From a virus, in the IMG/VR virus record IMGVR_UViG_3300008459_000331, positions 1 through 25,928 of that record: 25,928 nucleotides of DNA. The stretch is one strand, 5' to 3'. Position numbers and translations under genes: made by a program. This document shows positions 14,018 to 19,729 of the stretch, piece after piece; position 1 is the stretch's first letter, and each line of letters begins with the position of its first letter. The notes beneath the pieces are model-generated. The model had not been told where the DNA came from. It worked only from the letters and a program-made list of their open reading frames with translations, and ran no database searches.

Positions 14018-14800
14018 TCACCCCCACCGCTTCTTGCTGGACTGGATGGCAGTAAGCTGCTTGTAGGCAGTGACATAGGCCACCTCGGTCTCCTCGATGC
14101 AGTCGTGATAGGTCAGCACTTGGCGCCGGATGGCGTCGAGGTGAGAGTCAACAGTGACATAAGTGGACATGCCACGGGCAATGTCAGCGTAGCGATCCGG
14201 CTCATCGAGGCAAGCCAAGGCGATGTTAGACAGGCTGACAGTGCCCCAACGCTCACCTTGTCTAGGGTCAATGCCCAGTCTGACTTGGGTCTGGACCCAC
14301 AACTTGAACTGGTCGAAGCCCTTGGCACAGGCAGCATTAGCCTTCTTGCGGTTGACACTGTAACGGGTGAAGGGCTTGGTCCCAGCGATGATGTTAAGGT
14401 TCTTGTCCAGTGTGGCACAGCCATCGACCAGATACCCCATGCTGGTGTTGTTGATAGCACTGTTGCGTATCCACAGGACAGGACCAACAGGGTTGGTGTA
14501 GCTGGCCCAGACAGCACCGCGGAGCACTTGGTTGACCGCCTCGTCTGTCAGCTTGGAAGCATAGGGTTCGAGGTCAATGGTGCCATCGTCATGGTAAGTG
14601 ATGATGTCAGTCTGGTAGAGCCGGATGGCGACAGAGCCATTGTCAAGTTTGCGGATGGTGAGGTTGTCATTGCGCCGCTGACCAAGGGGTCTCGTGTCAG
14701 TGGACCGCCCCCTGATGGGGACGATGCTGTCATACTTAGCCAGAGCTTGCTCATAGGAAGTGATGCCGCCACGGGGCAGGACGATGTTAGAGCCGAACAT
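14018..14800 (-). CDS. Conserved phage protein, function unknown
   Basis: This is a 260-residue protein. Residues about 28-80 carry the block RGRSTDTRPLGQRRNDNLTI then GSVAIRLYQTDIITYHDDGT and IDLEPY. A similar block (R-G-TRPL, IAVRLH-TDI-T-DG-I-L) recurs in phage proteins of unknown function. The rest is mixed alpha/beta with several Cys and Tyr residues. The start overlaps the previous stop (TAATG) with AAGGAGA upstream. It precedes the two hairpins and the ATPase gene, so it may belong to the same functional module. Confidence 0.87.
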   Translation of the reverse strand: MFGSNIVLPRGGITSYEQALAKYDSIVPIRGRSTDTRPLGQRRNDNLTIRKLDNGSVAIRLYQTDIITYHDDGTIDLEPYASKLTDEAVNQVLRGAVWASYTNPVGPVLWIRNSAINNTSMGYLVDGCATLDKNLNIIAGTKPFTRYSVNRKKANAACAKGFDQFKLWVQTQVRLGIDPRQGERWGTVSLSNIALACLDEPDRYADIARGMSTYVTVDSHLDAIRRQVLTYHDCIEETEVAYVTAYKQLTAIQSSKKRWG

Positions 14801-15027
14801 TACAGGGTCTCCTTGATAGCGTTGATGCTGTTGTTGGTGGCGTTGACCACGGACCAGAGGGCAGTCTGGTAGGGGATGGTCGGGTCAGACTGGATGACCT
14901 TGTCCACCTTGCGGTAGAACTCATTGACGCCGAGGTAGCCAATGACTGACATGGTGACACGTATCGTCTTGGGGTCGAGGACGGCGGTGGAGACGAAGGT
15001 GGTCGTAACGGTGACGGTGGTAGGCAT
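14800..15027 (-). CDS. Hypothetical 75-residue protein
   Basis: The N-terminus is valine/threonine-rich (MPTTVTVTTTFVSTAVLDPK), suggesting beta strands, followed by VIGYLGVNEFYRKVDKVIQS and a helical tail with ATNNSINAIKETL. The start has AAAGGA 9 nt upstream, inside the end of the preceding gene, and is 1 nt after its stop. No family is recognised. Confidence 0.82.
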   Translation of the reverse strand: MPTTVTVTTTFVSTAVLDPKTIRVTMSVIGYLGVNEFYRKVDKVIQSDPTIPYQTALWSVVNATNNSINAIKETL

Positions 15028-15028
15028 G

Positions 15029-15235
15029 TCAAAGTCCTTTCAAATGTGAGAGCCACTTGTAGACAGTGGACTGGCCGACGTTGAACTGAGCGGCAGCCTC
15101 CTTGACAGAGACACCCTCCACTCTGACGAGGCGCAGCACTTCGGCTCTCGTGGTGTCGTCGAGACCATAGGCTGGGTGGTAATCAGGGACGACTATGAGA
15201 TAGTCGGGGCTGGATGGTGTAAAGGCCAGCCGCAT
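15029..15235 (-). CDS. Small helix-turn-helix regulator
   Basis: This is a 68-residue protein. The C-terminal half is a clear helix-turn-helix: DDTTRAEVLRLVRVEGVSVK then EAAAQFNVGQSTVYKWLSHL, as in transposase-like or Trp-repressor-like HTH domains (EAA-F-V-STVYKWL). It probably binds DNA in the control region just upstream of its own operon, where paired palindromes and octamer repeats lie. The ATG at 15235 overlaps the preceding stop (TGATG) with GAGGTGG upstream; a GTG one codon earlier is also possible. Confidence 0.85.
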   Translation of the reverse strand: MRLAFTPSSPDYLIVVPDYHPAYGLDDTTRAEVLRLVRVEGVSVKEAAAQFNVGQSTVYKWLSHLKGL

Positions 15236-15546
15236 CACAGTGCCACCTCTACCGGAGCAAGGCCGGGGTTGAACTGGATGTTAAGATGAGTGACGCCATA
15301 GTGCTGCTTGAGGTCGTGACGGTCACAGACAGTGATCCGGCAGTTGTTAAGCGGGGAAGACTGGTCGACCACTACGAGTTCATGACCAACGGTGTAGTCA
15401 TAGACGGCATCAGCCTGACTGATGTAAGGGCGGCGAAGTGGCTTGACAGTGAGGGACTTGGTGTAAACCTGAGCAGCGAGGTCAGCGAGTTTGGTCCAGT
15501 TGGCCATGATAAGGGTCCATAGTTGTGTGTTAAGATTGATAAGCAT
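15235..15546 (-). CDS. Hypothetical first gene of the leftward operon
   Basis: This is a 103-residue protein. ATG 15546 lies about 39 nt after the predicted transcription start, but it lacks a strong ribosome binding site. An internal ATG at 15507 (MANWTKLADLAAQVYTKSLT) gives 90 residues and a more typical N-terminus. The C-terminal half is beta-rich with HDLKQHYGVTHLNIQFNPG. No domain is recognised. As the first gene it could be an early regulator or host-takeover factor, which is only a guess from position. Confidence 0.75.
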   Translation of the reverse strand: MLINLNTQLWTLIMANWTKLADLAAQVYTKSLTVKPLRRPYISQADAVYDYTVGHELVVVDQSSPLNNCRITVCDRHDLKQHYGVTHLNIQFNPGLAPVEVAL

Positions 15547-15591
15547 TGTCAGGACCAGACTGTTTACAAGGTAGAGTCGGCCTGAGCCATG

Positions 15592-15620
15592 ACCTTAGCC
15601 GATTCCGCTGGCCGTGTCAA
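15592..15620 (-). promoter_or_regulatory. Sigma70-like leftward promoter of the long operon
   Basis: On the minus strand TTGACA (15620-15615) is followed after 17 bp by TAAGGT (15597-15592). The start point would be near 15585, about 39 nt before the first gene. The core TTGACACGGCC is shared with the second leftward promoter at 17043-17071. The -10 box is weak (3 of 6), so an activator may be needed; the paired repeats at 15641-15674 lie at about -65 and -86. Confidence 0.6.
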
Positions 15621-15640
15621 GTTTCGGAGGGTAGGGAGGT

Positions 15641-15674
15641 TTAATCCGCGCGGATAATGGGTTAGTCCGCGCGG
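15641..15674. repeat. Two operator-like CCGCGCGG repeats, 21 bp apart
   Basis: TTAATCCGCGCGG (15641-15653) and TTAGTCCGCGCGG (15662-15674) are direct repeats with a 21-bp offset, two helical turns. The first sits in a perfect 12-bp palindrome (ATCCGCGCGGAT, 15644-15655). They lie just upstream of the leftward promoter on the same face of the helix, as expected for an activator or repressor dimer pair. Confidence 0.65.
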
Positions 15675-15773
15675 GAACTGTGTAAAGTATCTACGAATTG
15701 GGCGCGCGATAGGCGAAGTATCTTTACAGTATGGATAGTGCAAGTGTTTGATTTTGTTAGCGTTTTTTGGGGT

Positions 15774-15929
15774 GTATCTAAACTATCTACGATTTTTCAG
15801 AAGATAGACCCACTAAAAGAGCGCAACTGGAGCGGTTGTATTGTAAAGGTTTACACTCAACCGAGTTGATTGACGATTTCCGTCACGTATCTTCAAAAAA
15901 AACGTGTATATTATAGATAGTTTAGATAC
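15774..15929. repeat. 16-bp perfect inverted repeat in a TATCTA-rich tract
   Basis: GTATCTAAACTATCTA (15774-15789) and its exact complement (15914-15929) are separated by 124 bp. Related TATCTA/TAGATA words occur near 15689, 16021 and 16067, often beside GTGTAAAG. The arrangement suggests binding sites for a second protein or an unwinding region; no function is proven. Confidence 0.65.
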
Positions 15930-16110
15930 TTTACTACTACTACACACTGGTTTGATATGCTTTACACAAGCTAACCCCTTGGTTTCATTGGCTTTTCCAT
16001 TTTGGTGTAAACATGTAAACTATCTAAATTTTACACATTCCGTGTAAAGGTAGTGTAAAGGTAAAATAGATAGTTGTTTAATATCAATGACTTACTGGGT
16101 GTAAAGACAT

Positions 16111-16190
16111 AGGCCCCCGACAAATGGCACTCGATACGAGACGCTTTACACTAGAGCTACAGGCCCCCGACGTATGGCGAGTGTAACGAG
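16111..16190. repeat. 30-bp imperfect direct repeat, 50-bp offset
   Basis: The segments 16111-16140 and 16161-16190 share 22 of 30 bases, both beginning AGGCCCCCGAC, with ATGGC in the middle and ending ACGAG. An inverted GTGTAAAG copy lies between them. They are GC-rich islands inside an AT-rich tract. Confidence 0.6.
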
Positions 16191-16256
16191 CAAACTTAAC
16201 ACGCAACCGCTACCTATGCGGGCGGTGTAAAGGTGTAAAGGTGTAGAGCAGACAAC

Positions 16257-16287
16257 AAAAAACCCGCCCGGTGGTTAGCCGGGCGGG
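16257..16287 (-). terminator. Rho-independent terminator of the two-gene leftward unit
   Basis: Read leftward, a perfect 9-bp GC stem (CCCGCCCGG with its complement, 16263-16287, 7-nt loop) is followed by six U. It lies 6 nt after the stop of the 63-residue membrane protein gene, so the 16900-16294 unit ends here and the long operon needs its own promoter. Confidence 0.9.
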
Positions 16288-16293
16288 TCAGGG

Positions 16294-16485
16294 TTAGGTC
16301 AGGGCGAAGAAGAGGAACAGCAAGGTGGCGATCACGCCCATCAGCGCTTGGCCTATCATTTGCCAGTCCACCTTGCGGTGGTGAGCGGCGAGGTAACGCT
16401 GCGCGTTGTCCTGTCCGCGCTTGGAAATGTGCGTGTCGATCTTGAGCTGGCGATCGCGCAACGCGGCTTTGGTGTCGTGCTTCAT
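16294..16485 (-). CDS. Small tail-anchored membrane protein
   Basis: This is a 63-residue protein. The N-terminal 40 residues are highly charged (MKHDTKAALRDRQLKIDTHI and onward), and the C-terminal 20 form one hydrophobic helix (MIGQALMGVIATLLFLFFAL), giving a tail-anchored topology. The start has AAGGATT 7 nt upstream. It is the second gene of a short cistron ending in a strong terminator. A holin-like role is possible from size alone, but one C-terminal helix is not typical and the location is not a lysis cassette. Confidence 0.82.
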   Translation of the reverse strand: MKHDTKAALRDRQLKIDTHISKRGQDNAQRYLAAHHRKVDWQMIGQALMGVIATLLFLFFALT

Positions 16486-16511
16486 TCTGTCAATCCTTGT
16501 GTGAGAGGTGA

Positions 16512-16542
16512 GGCGGGCCCTTGTGGGGCCCGCCCTGTTTTT
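16512..16542 (+). terminator. Rightward-facing terminator-like hairpin
   Basis: GGCGGGCCC (16512-16520) pairs with GGGCCCGCC (16526-16534) and is followed on the plus strand by CTGTTTTT. It lies between two minus-strand genes yet has its U-tract only in the rightward direction. It would stop rightward transcription arriving from the repeat region, or act as a weak processing hairpin in the leftward mRNA. Confidence 0.65.
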
Positions 16543-16900
16543 AGAACTCTACCTTGGGCGCGGCGGCCTTGGCGGGCCGCGATCCGGTGCCTTTGGTGAA
16601 CTTGAGTTTCGGCTGCGGGAACTTGCCGCGGACCAGAACCAGCTCGATCATGTCGGCCTCTTTGGCCAGCTTGGCGAACACTGCCGGAGTTACGTCGGCA
16701 CCAGCCGCAAGGGGCTTTTCAAAGCCGTCGGCCCAGATGGACCAGCCGGACATGGTCAGCTTGTTGCCCTTGATCGCGTCGACCAAAGTTTTGGGGTTGC
16801 CGGCATTGTGCTTGCCGTCGGCTTTCCCCGTGATCCGGAATATATCCGAACCAGCTTTGACCGGAACGATTGCGACTTGACCTTCGAAAAGTTTAGCCAT
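16541..16900 (-). CDS. Hypothetical 119-residue protein
   Basis: The chosen start is ATG 16900 (MAKLFEGQVAIVPVKAGSDI), with AAAGGA 8 nt upstream. Upstream in-frame codons lie in the leader. The N-terminal half seems beta-rich (FRITGKADGKHNAGN), followed by GWSIWADGFEKPLAAGADVT, a helix, and a basic Lys/Pro/Ala-rich tail (KFTKGTGSRPAKAAAPKVEF). The tail would suit nucleic-acid binding. It is the first gene of a separate leftward cistron next to the repeat field, so an origin-binding or early regulatory role is worth testing. No family is recognised. Confidence 0.83.
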   Translation of the reverse strand: MAKLFEGQVAIVPVKAGSDIFRITGKADGKHNAGNPKTLVDAIKGNKLTMSGWSIWADGFEKPLAAGADVTPAVFAKLAKEADMIELVLVRGKFPQPKLKFTKGTGSRPAKAAAPKVEF

Positions 16901-17042
16901 TGTGTGTCCTTTCATATGGCATAAGGTTGATACTTCTGCCACCCATCATCGGCACTACGTGCCTAGGGTCAGGTTAACGATGTCAAAGAGCGCCGGGGCT
17001 TCCCCCGTCCCGTCCAGCGATCGTTTGCTGTTCGGTGAGATC

Positions 17043-17071
17043 TTTATCCGCTTTCCTGTCGGCCGTGTCAA
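17043..17071 (-). promoter_or_regulatory. Sigma70-like leftward promoter of the two-gene unit
   Basis: On the minus strand TTGACA (17071-17066), a 17-bp spacer and GATAAA (17048-17043, 4 of 6) form a good promoter. Transcription would start near 17036, about 136 nt before the 16900 start codon. It shares TTGACACGGCC with the promoter at 15592-15620. Confidence 0.62.
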
Positions 17072-17076
17072 CTGCT

Positions 17077-17105
17077 AATTTATAAAAATCTGCGACAATT
17101 TATAA
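17077..17105. repeat. AATTTATAA pair at UP-element position
   Basis: AATTTATAA occurs at 17077-17085 and 17097-17105, exactly 20 bp apart, just upstream of the -35 box of the leftward promoter. The first copy falls where an UP element would contact RNA polymerase alpha subunits. A related ATTTTATAAC lies at 17248-17257. Confidence 0.5.
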
Positions 17106-17341
17106 CAAAAAACGCGCGCCGCGCGGTCGCAGGCAGGCATGGGGGGTGGGGGGTTGGACAGCGGTCGCGCGGCCCCCCGCTATTGTAGTAAACCTCTTAC
17201 AACACAACCCAAAAATACCAATCTTTACACCTGTACATCACCCGAACATTTTATAACACCCCTGCCAAAAATTTTCCCGGCCCAAAAAACCAAATCTTTA
17301 CACTATTGACCGCCCCCGCCTCCAAGAGTTACCATCCCCCC
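17106..17341. other. Gap before the rightward genes with GC island and octamers
   Basis: There is no credible ORF. A GC-rich island (17111-17180) holds two runs of six G (17141-17146, 17148-17153), a run of six C (17173-17178), and the octamer GCGGTCGC twice (17123, 17161). After it the sequence turns AT-rich and has inverted GTGTAAAG copies at 17223 and 17296. A TATAAC at 17252 could be a rightward -10 box, but I find no good -35 at the right distance. Confidence 0.5.
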
Positions 17342-17818
17342 ATGTACATGAGCCCTGTTCACACCAAATGGACCGATCGGTTCGCCTTTGAACTCGCCCT
17401 TCTCATGGAAGGCAGCGGGGAAAAGCTCGACGAACTGCTGGATCGGCACGAGTTCGAGGCATCAGACCTCCTCACCTTCAAGAACGACGCCACTTTTCTC
17501 AAGAAAGTGGAGGCTTACAGGGAGGAAGTACGCACCAAGGGCCTCACATTCAGGGTCAAGGCGCGTGCACAGGCCGAAGAACTGCTCAAGACCAGCTGGA
17601 TTCTCATCCACGACCCCATTGTGAGCCCCGCGGTGAAGGCCGACCTCATCAAAAGCACGGTCAAGTGGGCCGGACTGGACACAACCCCCGCCGGAGAGGG
17701 TCAGAACAACGCCGGTGGCGTCACGATCAGCATCAATTTGGGTGGACAGACGCTGGATGTGACCGCCAAACCCGCCCCGACCGAGGTCGAGGACGCCGAT
17801 GTCGTCGAAGAAGATTGA
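17342..17818 (+). CDS. Terminase small subunit (probable)
   Basis: This is a 158-residue protein from ATG 17342 (MYMSPVHTKWTDRFAFELAL). An upstream TTG at 17306 has no ribosome binding site and is disfavoured; the ATG site is also weak (AAGAG about 13 nt upstream). The central region is helical (LDELLDRHEFEASDLLTFKN, then FRVKARAQAEELLKTSWILI), as in small terminases that bind packaging sites. The C-terminus (GGVTISINLGGQTLDVTAKP then an acidic tail) suits oligomer and large-subunit contacts. Its place directly before the large subunit is the main support. Confidence 0.85.
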   Translation: MYMSPVHTKWTDRFAFELALLMEGSGEKLDELLDRHEFEASDLLTFKNDATFLKKVEAYREEVRTKGLTFRVKARAQAEELLKTSWILIHDPIVSPAVKADLIKSTVKWAGLDTTPAGEGQNNAGGVTISINLGGQTLDVTAKPAPTEVEDADVVEED

Positions 17819-17972
17819 TCCGATCGAGGTCTGCAAGCTGGACAGCACATTTGCAGTGCAAGCGCTCGTCGCCACCCTACGGGACACCAATAAGTCCTAC
17901 AGAATCATGAAAATTCCACGGCCGAAGCCTAGGTCTCCCCTCTATACGGTGATTATCTACAATGCCGCTTGA
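17799..17972 (+). CDS. Hidden 57-residue ORF between terminase genes
   Basis: This ORF runs from ATG 17799 to TGA 17972. It overlaps the small-terminase gene by 20 nt and the large-terminase start by 11 nt. GAGGAC sits about 5 nt upstream of the ATG. The product (MSSKKIDPIEVCKLDSTFAV, then RDTNKSYRIMKIPRPKPRSP) has a basic, proline-containing middle. Without it there would be a 143-nt gap in a tightly packed operon. Function is unknown; a packaging accessory is possible from context. Confidence 0.7.
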   Translation: MSSKKIDPIEVCKLDSTFAVQALVATLRDTNKSYRIMKIPRPKPRSPLYTVIIYNAA

Positions 17973-19359
17973 TATTTCCTACACACCCACCCCTACGGTC
18001 ACCCGGTTCATGCAATCGGACAAGAAGATGCGGGTCATCATGGGTCCTGTCGGCTCCGGCAAGTCCGTGGCCTGCTGCTTTGAGATTATCCGGCGTGCCA
18101 GCCAGCAAAAGCCCAATGCCAATGGCATCCGCAAGACCCGCTGCGCTGTGGTCCGCGAAACTGTCCGCCAACTCTCCGATACCACGATCAAAACCTTCCT
18201 CGACTGGTTCCCTCCGGGGGTCTGTGGTCACTTCATGCGCACCACCAAGACCTACTTCTTCAAGGTGGGCGATGTGGAGTGCGAGATCATGTTCCGCGCG
18301 CTGGACGACGCGGATGACGTGGCCAACCTCAACTCTCTCGAACTGACCTTCGCGTGGTTCAACGAGTGCAGGGACATCCACCCGGATATTGTGGACGCGA
18401 TGTCCAAACGTGTGGGTCGTTTCCCCTCAGCCAAGGATGGCGGGGCAACGTGGCACGGGATGTGGGCGGATACCAACCCGCCGACCATGGACACGTGGTG
18501 GTTCTACCAGATGGAGAAGATCGACCCGAAGGATGGGGTCAGCCCCAACAACAACGGGTGGGATGTGTTCAAGCAGCCGTCGGGGCGCAGCCCCTACGCG
18601 GAGAACATCGAGAACCTGCCGGAAGGGTACTACGACACCCAAGGCCGATCGGAGGAGTACGTCAGGGTCTTCATCGACGGGGAGTACGGGCTTAGCCTTG
18701 CCGGCACGCCGGTGTTCAAATACTTCCGGCCGGACTACCACATGGCCAAGATGCCGCTCAAAGCCATCACCAATGGCACGAGACCGATTATCGTGGGGAT
18801 GGACCTCGGGCTCACGCCCGCGGCCGTCATCGGACAGCAGGACCCACGAGGCCGGGCGCTGGTGCTCGCAGAGGCGGTCAGTTACGACATGGGCATCCAG
18901 AGGTTCATGCGCACGGTGCTCAAGCCCCTGCTCTACGAGAAGTTCGCCGGGGCGCCAATCATCATCGTGGTTGACCCAGCCGGTACACAGCGAGCCCAGA
19001 CCGACGAGCGCTCCGCGGTCGACATCATCAAGGCCGAAGGGTTCAGGGTCATGCCCGCCCGGACCAACAACATCACACCGCGCATCGCCGCGGTCGACGA
19101 CTACCTCATGCGACAGGTCGACGGTGATCCGGGGTTCCTCATGGACCCCAGCTGCATCCGGCTTAAGGCAGCTCTGATGGGCGGCTACCGGTTCAAGAAG
19201 AACGGCGACGGGTTGGAGAAGTCGGGCGATGCCGGCAAGCACAGCCACATCGGTGACGCGATTAGCTATCTGATGATGCACATCGGCAGTCTCGACAGTG
19301 GCGCGATGATGCACACGCGGCGAGAGGTGAAGCGAGTTGACGCCAAAGGGTGGGCATGA
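17962..19359 (+). CDS. terL: Terminase large subunit
   Basis: This 465-residue packaging motor has ATPase and nuclease domains. Walker A is GPVGSGKS (28-35) and Walker B is LELTFAWFNE (126-135, catalytic E135). The RNase-H-like nuclease has VGMDLGL (D281), VVDPAG (D338) and HIGDAISYL (D432) as its three acidic sites. Length and motif order are normal for phage TerL. The start overlaps the small ORF upstream. It cuts concatemeric DNA and drives it into the prohead through the portal encoded at 19959-21986. A terminator follows 54 nt after the stop. Confidence 0.96.
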   Translation: MPLDISYTPTPTVTRFMQSDKKMRVIMGPVGSGKSVACCFEIIRRASQQKPNANGIRKTRCAVVRETVRQLSDTTIKTFLDWFPPGVCGHFMRTTKTYFFKVGDVECEIMFRALDDADDVANLNSLELTFAWFNECRDIHPDIVDAMSKRVGRFPSAKDGGATWHGMWADTNPPTMDTWWFYQMEKIDPKDGVSPNNNGWDVFKQPSGRSPYAENIENLPEGYYDTQGRSEEYVRVFIDGEYGLSLAGTPVFKYFRPDYHMAKMPLKAITNGTRPIIVGMDLGLTPAAVIGQQDPRGRALVLAEAVSYDMGIQRFMRTVLKPLLYEKFAGAPIIIVVDPAGTQRAQTDERSAVDIIKAEGFRVMPARTNNITPRIAAVDDYLMRQVDGDPGFLMDPSCIRLKAALMGGYRFKKNGDGLEKSGDAGKHSHIGDAISYLMMHIGSLDSGAMMHTRREVKRVDAKGWA

Positions 19360-19412
19360 TACATAAAGTGTACCGGCGGATTCCCCTCCCTCGTCCGCTG
19401 CCTGCTCGACCT

Positions 19413-19441
19413 AACCCCTCCGGCCCACCCCCGGAGGGGTT
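19413..19441 (+). terminator. Rho-independent terminator-like hairpin after terL
   Basis: AACCCCTCCGG (19413-19423) pairs perfectly with CCGGAGGGGTT (19431-19441) over 11 bp with a 7-nt loop, followed by a modest U-rich TCTCTTG. It lies just before a new promoter. Confidence 0.7.
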
Positions 19442-19445
19442 TCTC

Positions 19446-19474
19446 TTGCTAGATGCGCGCAGCCGGGTTATATT
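19446..19474 (+). promoter_or_regulatory. Sigma70-like rightward promoter of the head genes
   Basis: TTGCTA (19446-19451), a 17-bp spacer and TATATT (19469-19474, 5 of 6) form a good promoter. The start point would be near 19481, 20 nt before the next gene. Placed right after a terminator, it lets portal, scaffold and capsid genes be expressed separately from the terminase genes. Confidence 0.62.
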
Positions 19475-19500
19475 CTGTCAACTTGCAAGGGAGGTCCGTC

Positions 19501-19719
19501 ATGGACAAGAAGAAATCACTGGCGCCGAAGAAGTCCCCGCGCCCTATGGACGCAGAGACGGGACGCGCAAATGCGACCCTGACTCGCGCCATGGGCGGTG
19601 CTGCGGCACGTGAGCGGCAGGATGCCGAGGCCGGGCGCATGGACGCTAAGCCTAAGGCCAAAGCCACCAAGGCTGGCATGAAGTCCAGCCCGCGCCCCAA
19701 GAAAAACCCGATGTACTGA
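19501..19719 (+). CDS. Small basic Lys/Pro/Ala-rich protein
   Basis: This is a 72-residue protein from ATG 19501 with GGGAGG 6 nt upstream; the frame continues upstream, but that part overlaps the promoter. The product is very basic and probably disordered, with the segment KKSLAPKKSPRPMDAETGRA near the start and SSPRPKKNP near the end. The SPRP-K motif appears twice (KKSPRP, SSPRPKK). Such proteins could bind DNA or be minor virion proteins, and position next to the portal favours a head role. No family is recognised. Confidence 0.82.
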   Translation: MDKKKSLAPKKSPRPMDAETGRANATLTRAMGGAAARERQDAEAGRMDAKPKAKATKAGMKSSPRPKKNPMY

Positions 19720-19729
19720 GGAGTTCACC

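Larger units (their letters stand above)
15680..16248. repeat. Field of GTGTAAAG octamers (iteron-like)
   Basis: Exact GTGTAAAG copies are at 15680, 16042, 16053, 16099, 16225 and 16233, with inverted copies at 15960 and 16144. Near-copies include 15722, 15841, 15850, 16005, 16013, 16030 and 16241. Two more inverted copies lie at 17223 and 17296, before the rightward genes. The 15547-16262 stretch has no convincing ORF on either strand, is AT-rich compared with the rest, and also holds the inverted and direct repeats listed separately. It may be a replication origin, a regulator-binding region, or both. Confidence 0.75.

Noticed and set aside
15680-16248. CRISPR-like array
   Set aside because: The repeats are only 8 bp, occur on both strands, and have irregular spacing; no cas genes. 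The Cas4-like nuclease at 2498-3166 is a common phage protein.
17296-17340. Rightward promoter with TTTACA as -35 just before the small terminase
   Set aside because: No acceptable -10 hexamer lies 16-18 bp downstream; the word is better explained as one more GTGTAAAG copy.
17306-17341. TTG start for the small terminase at 17306
   Set aside because: No ribosome binding site precedes it and the added residues are proline-rich leader translation; ATG 17342 is more likely.
18427-19314. Minus-strand frame of 295 codons inside terL
   Set aside because: Antisense shadow of a gene with clear ATPase and nuclease motifs.
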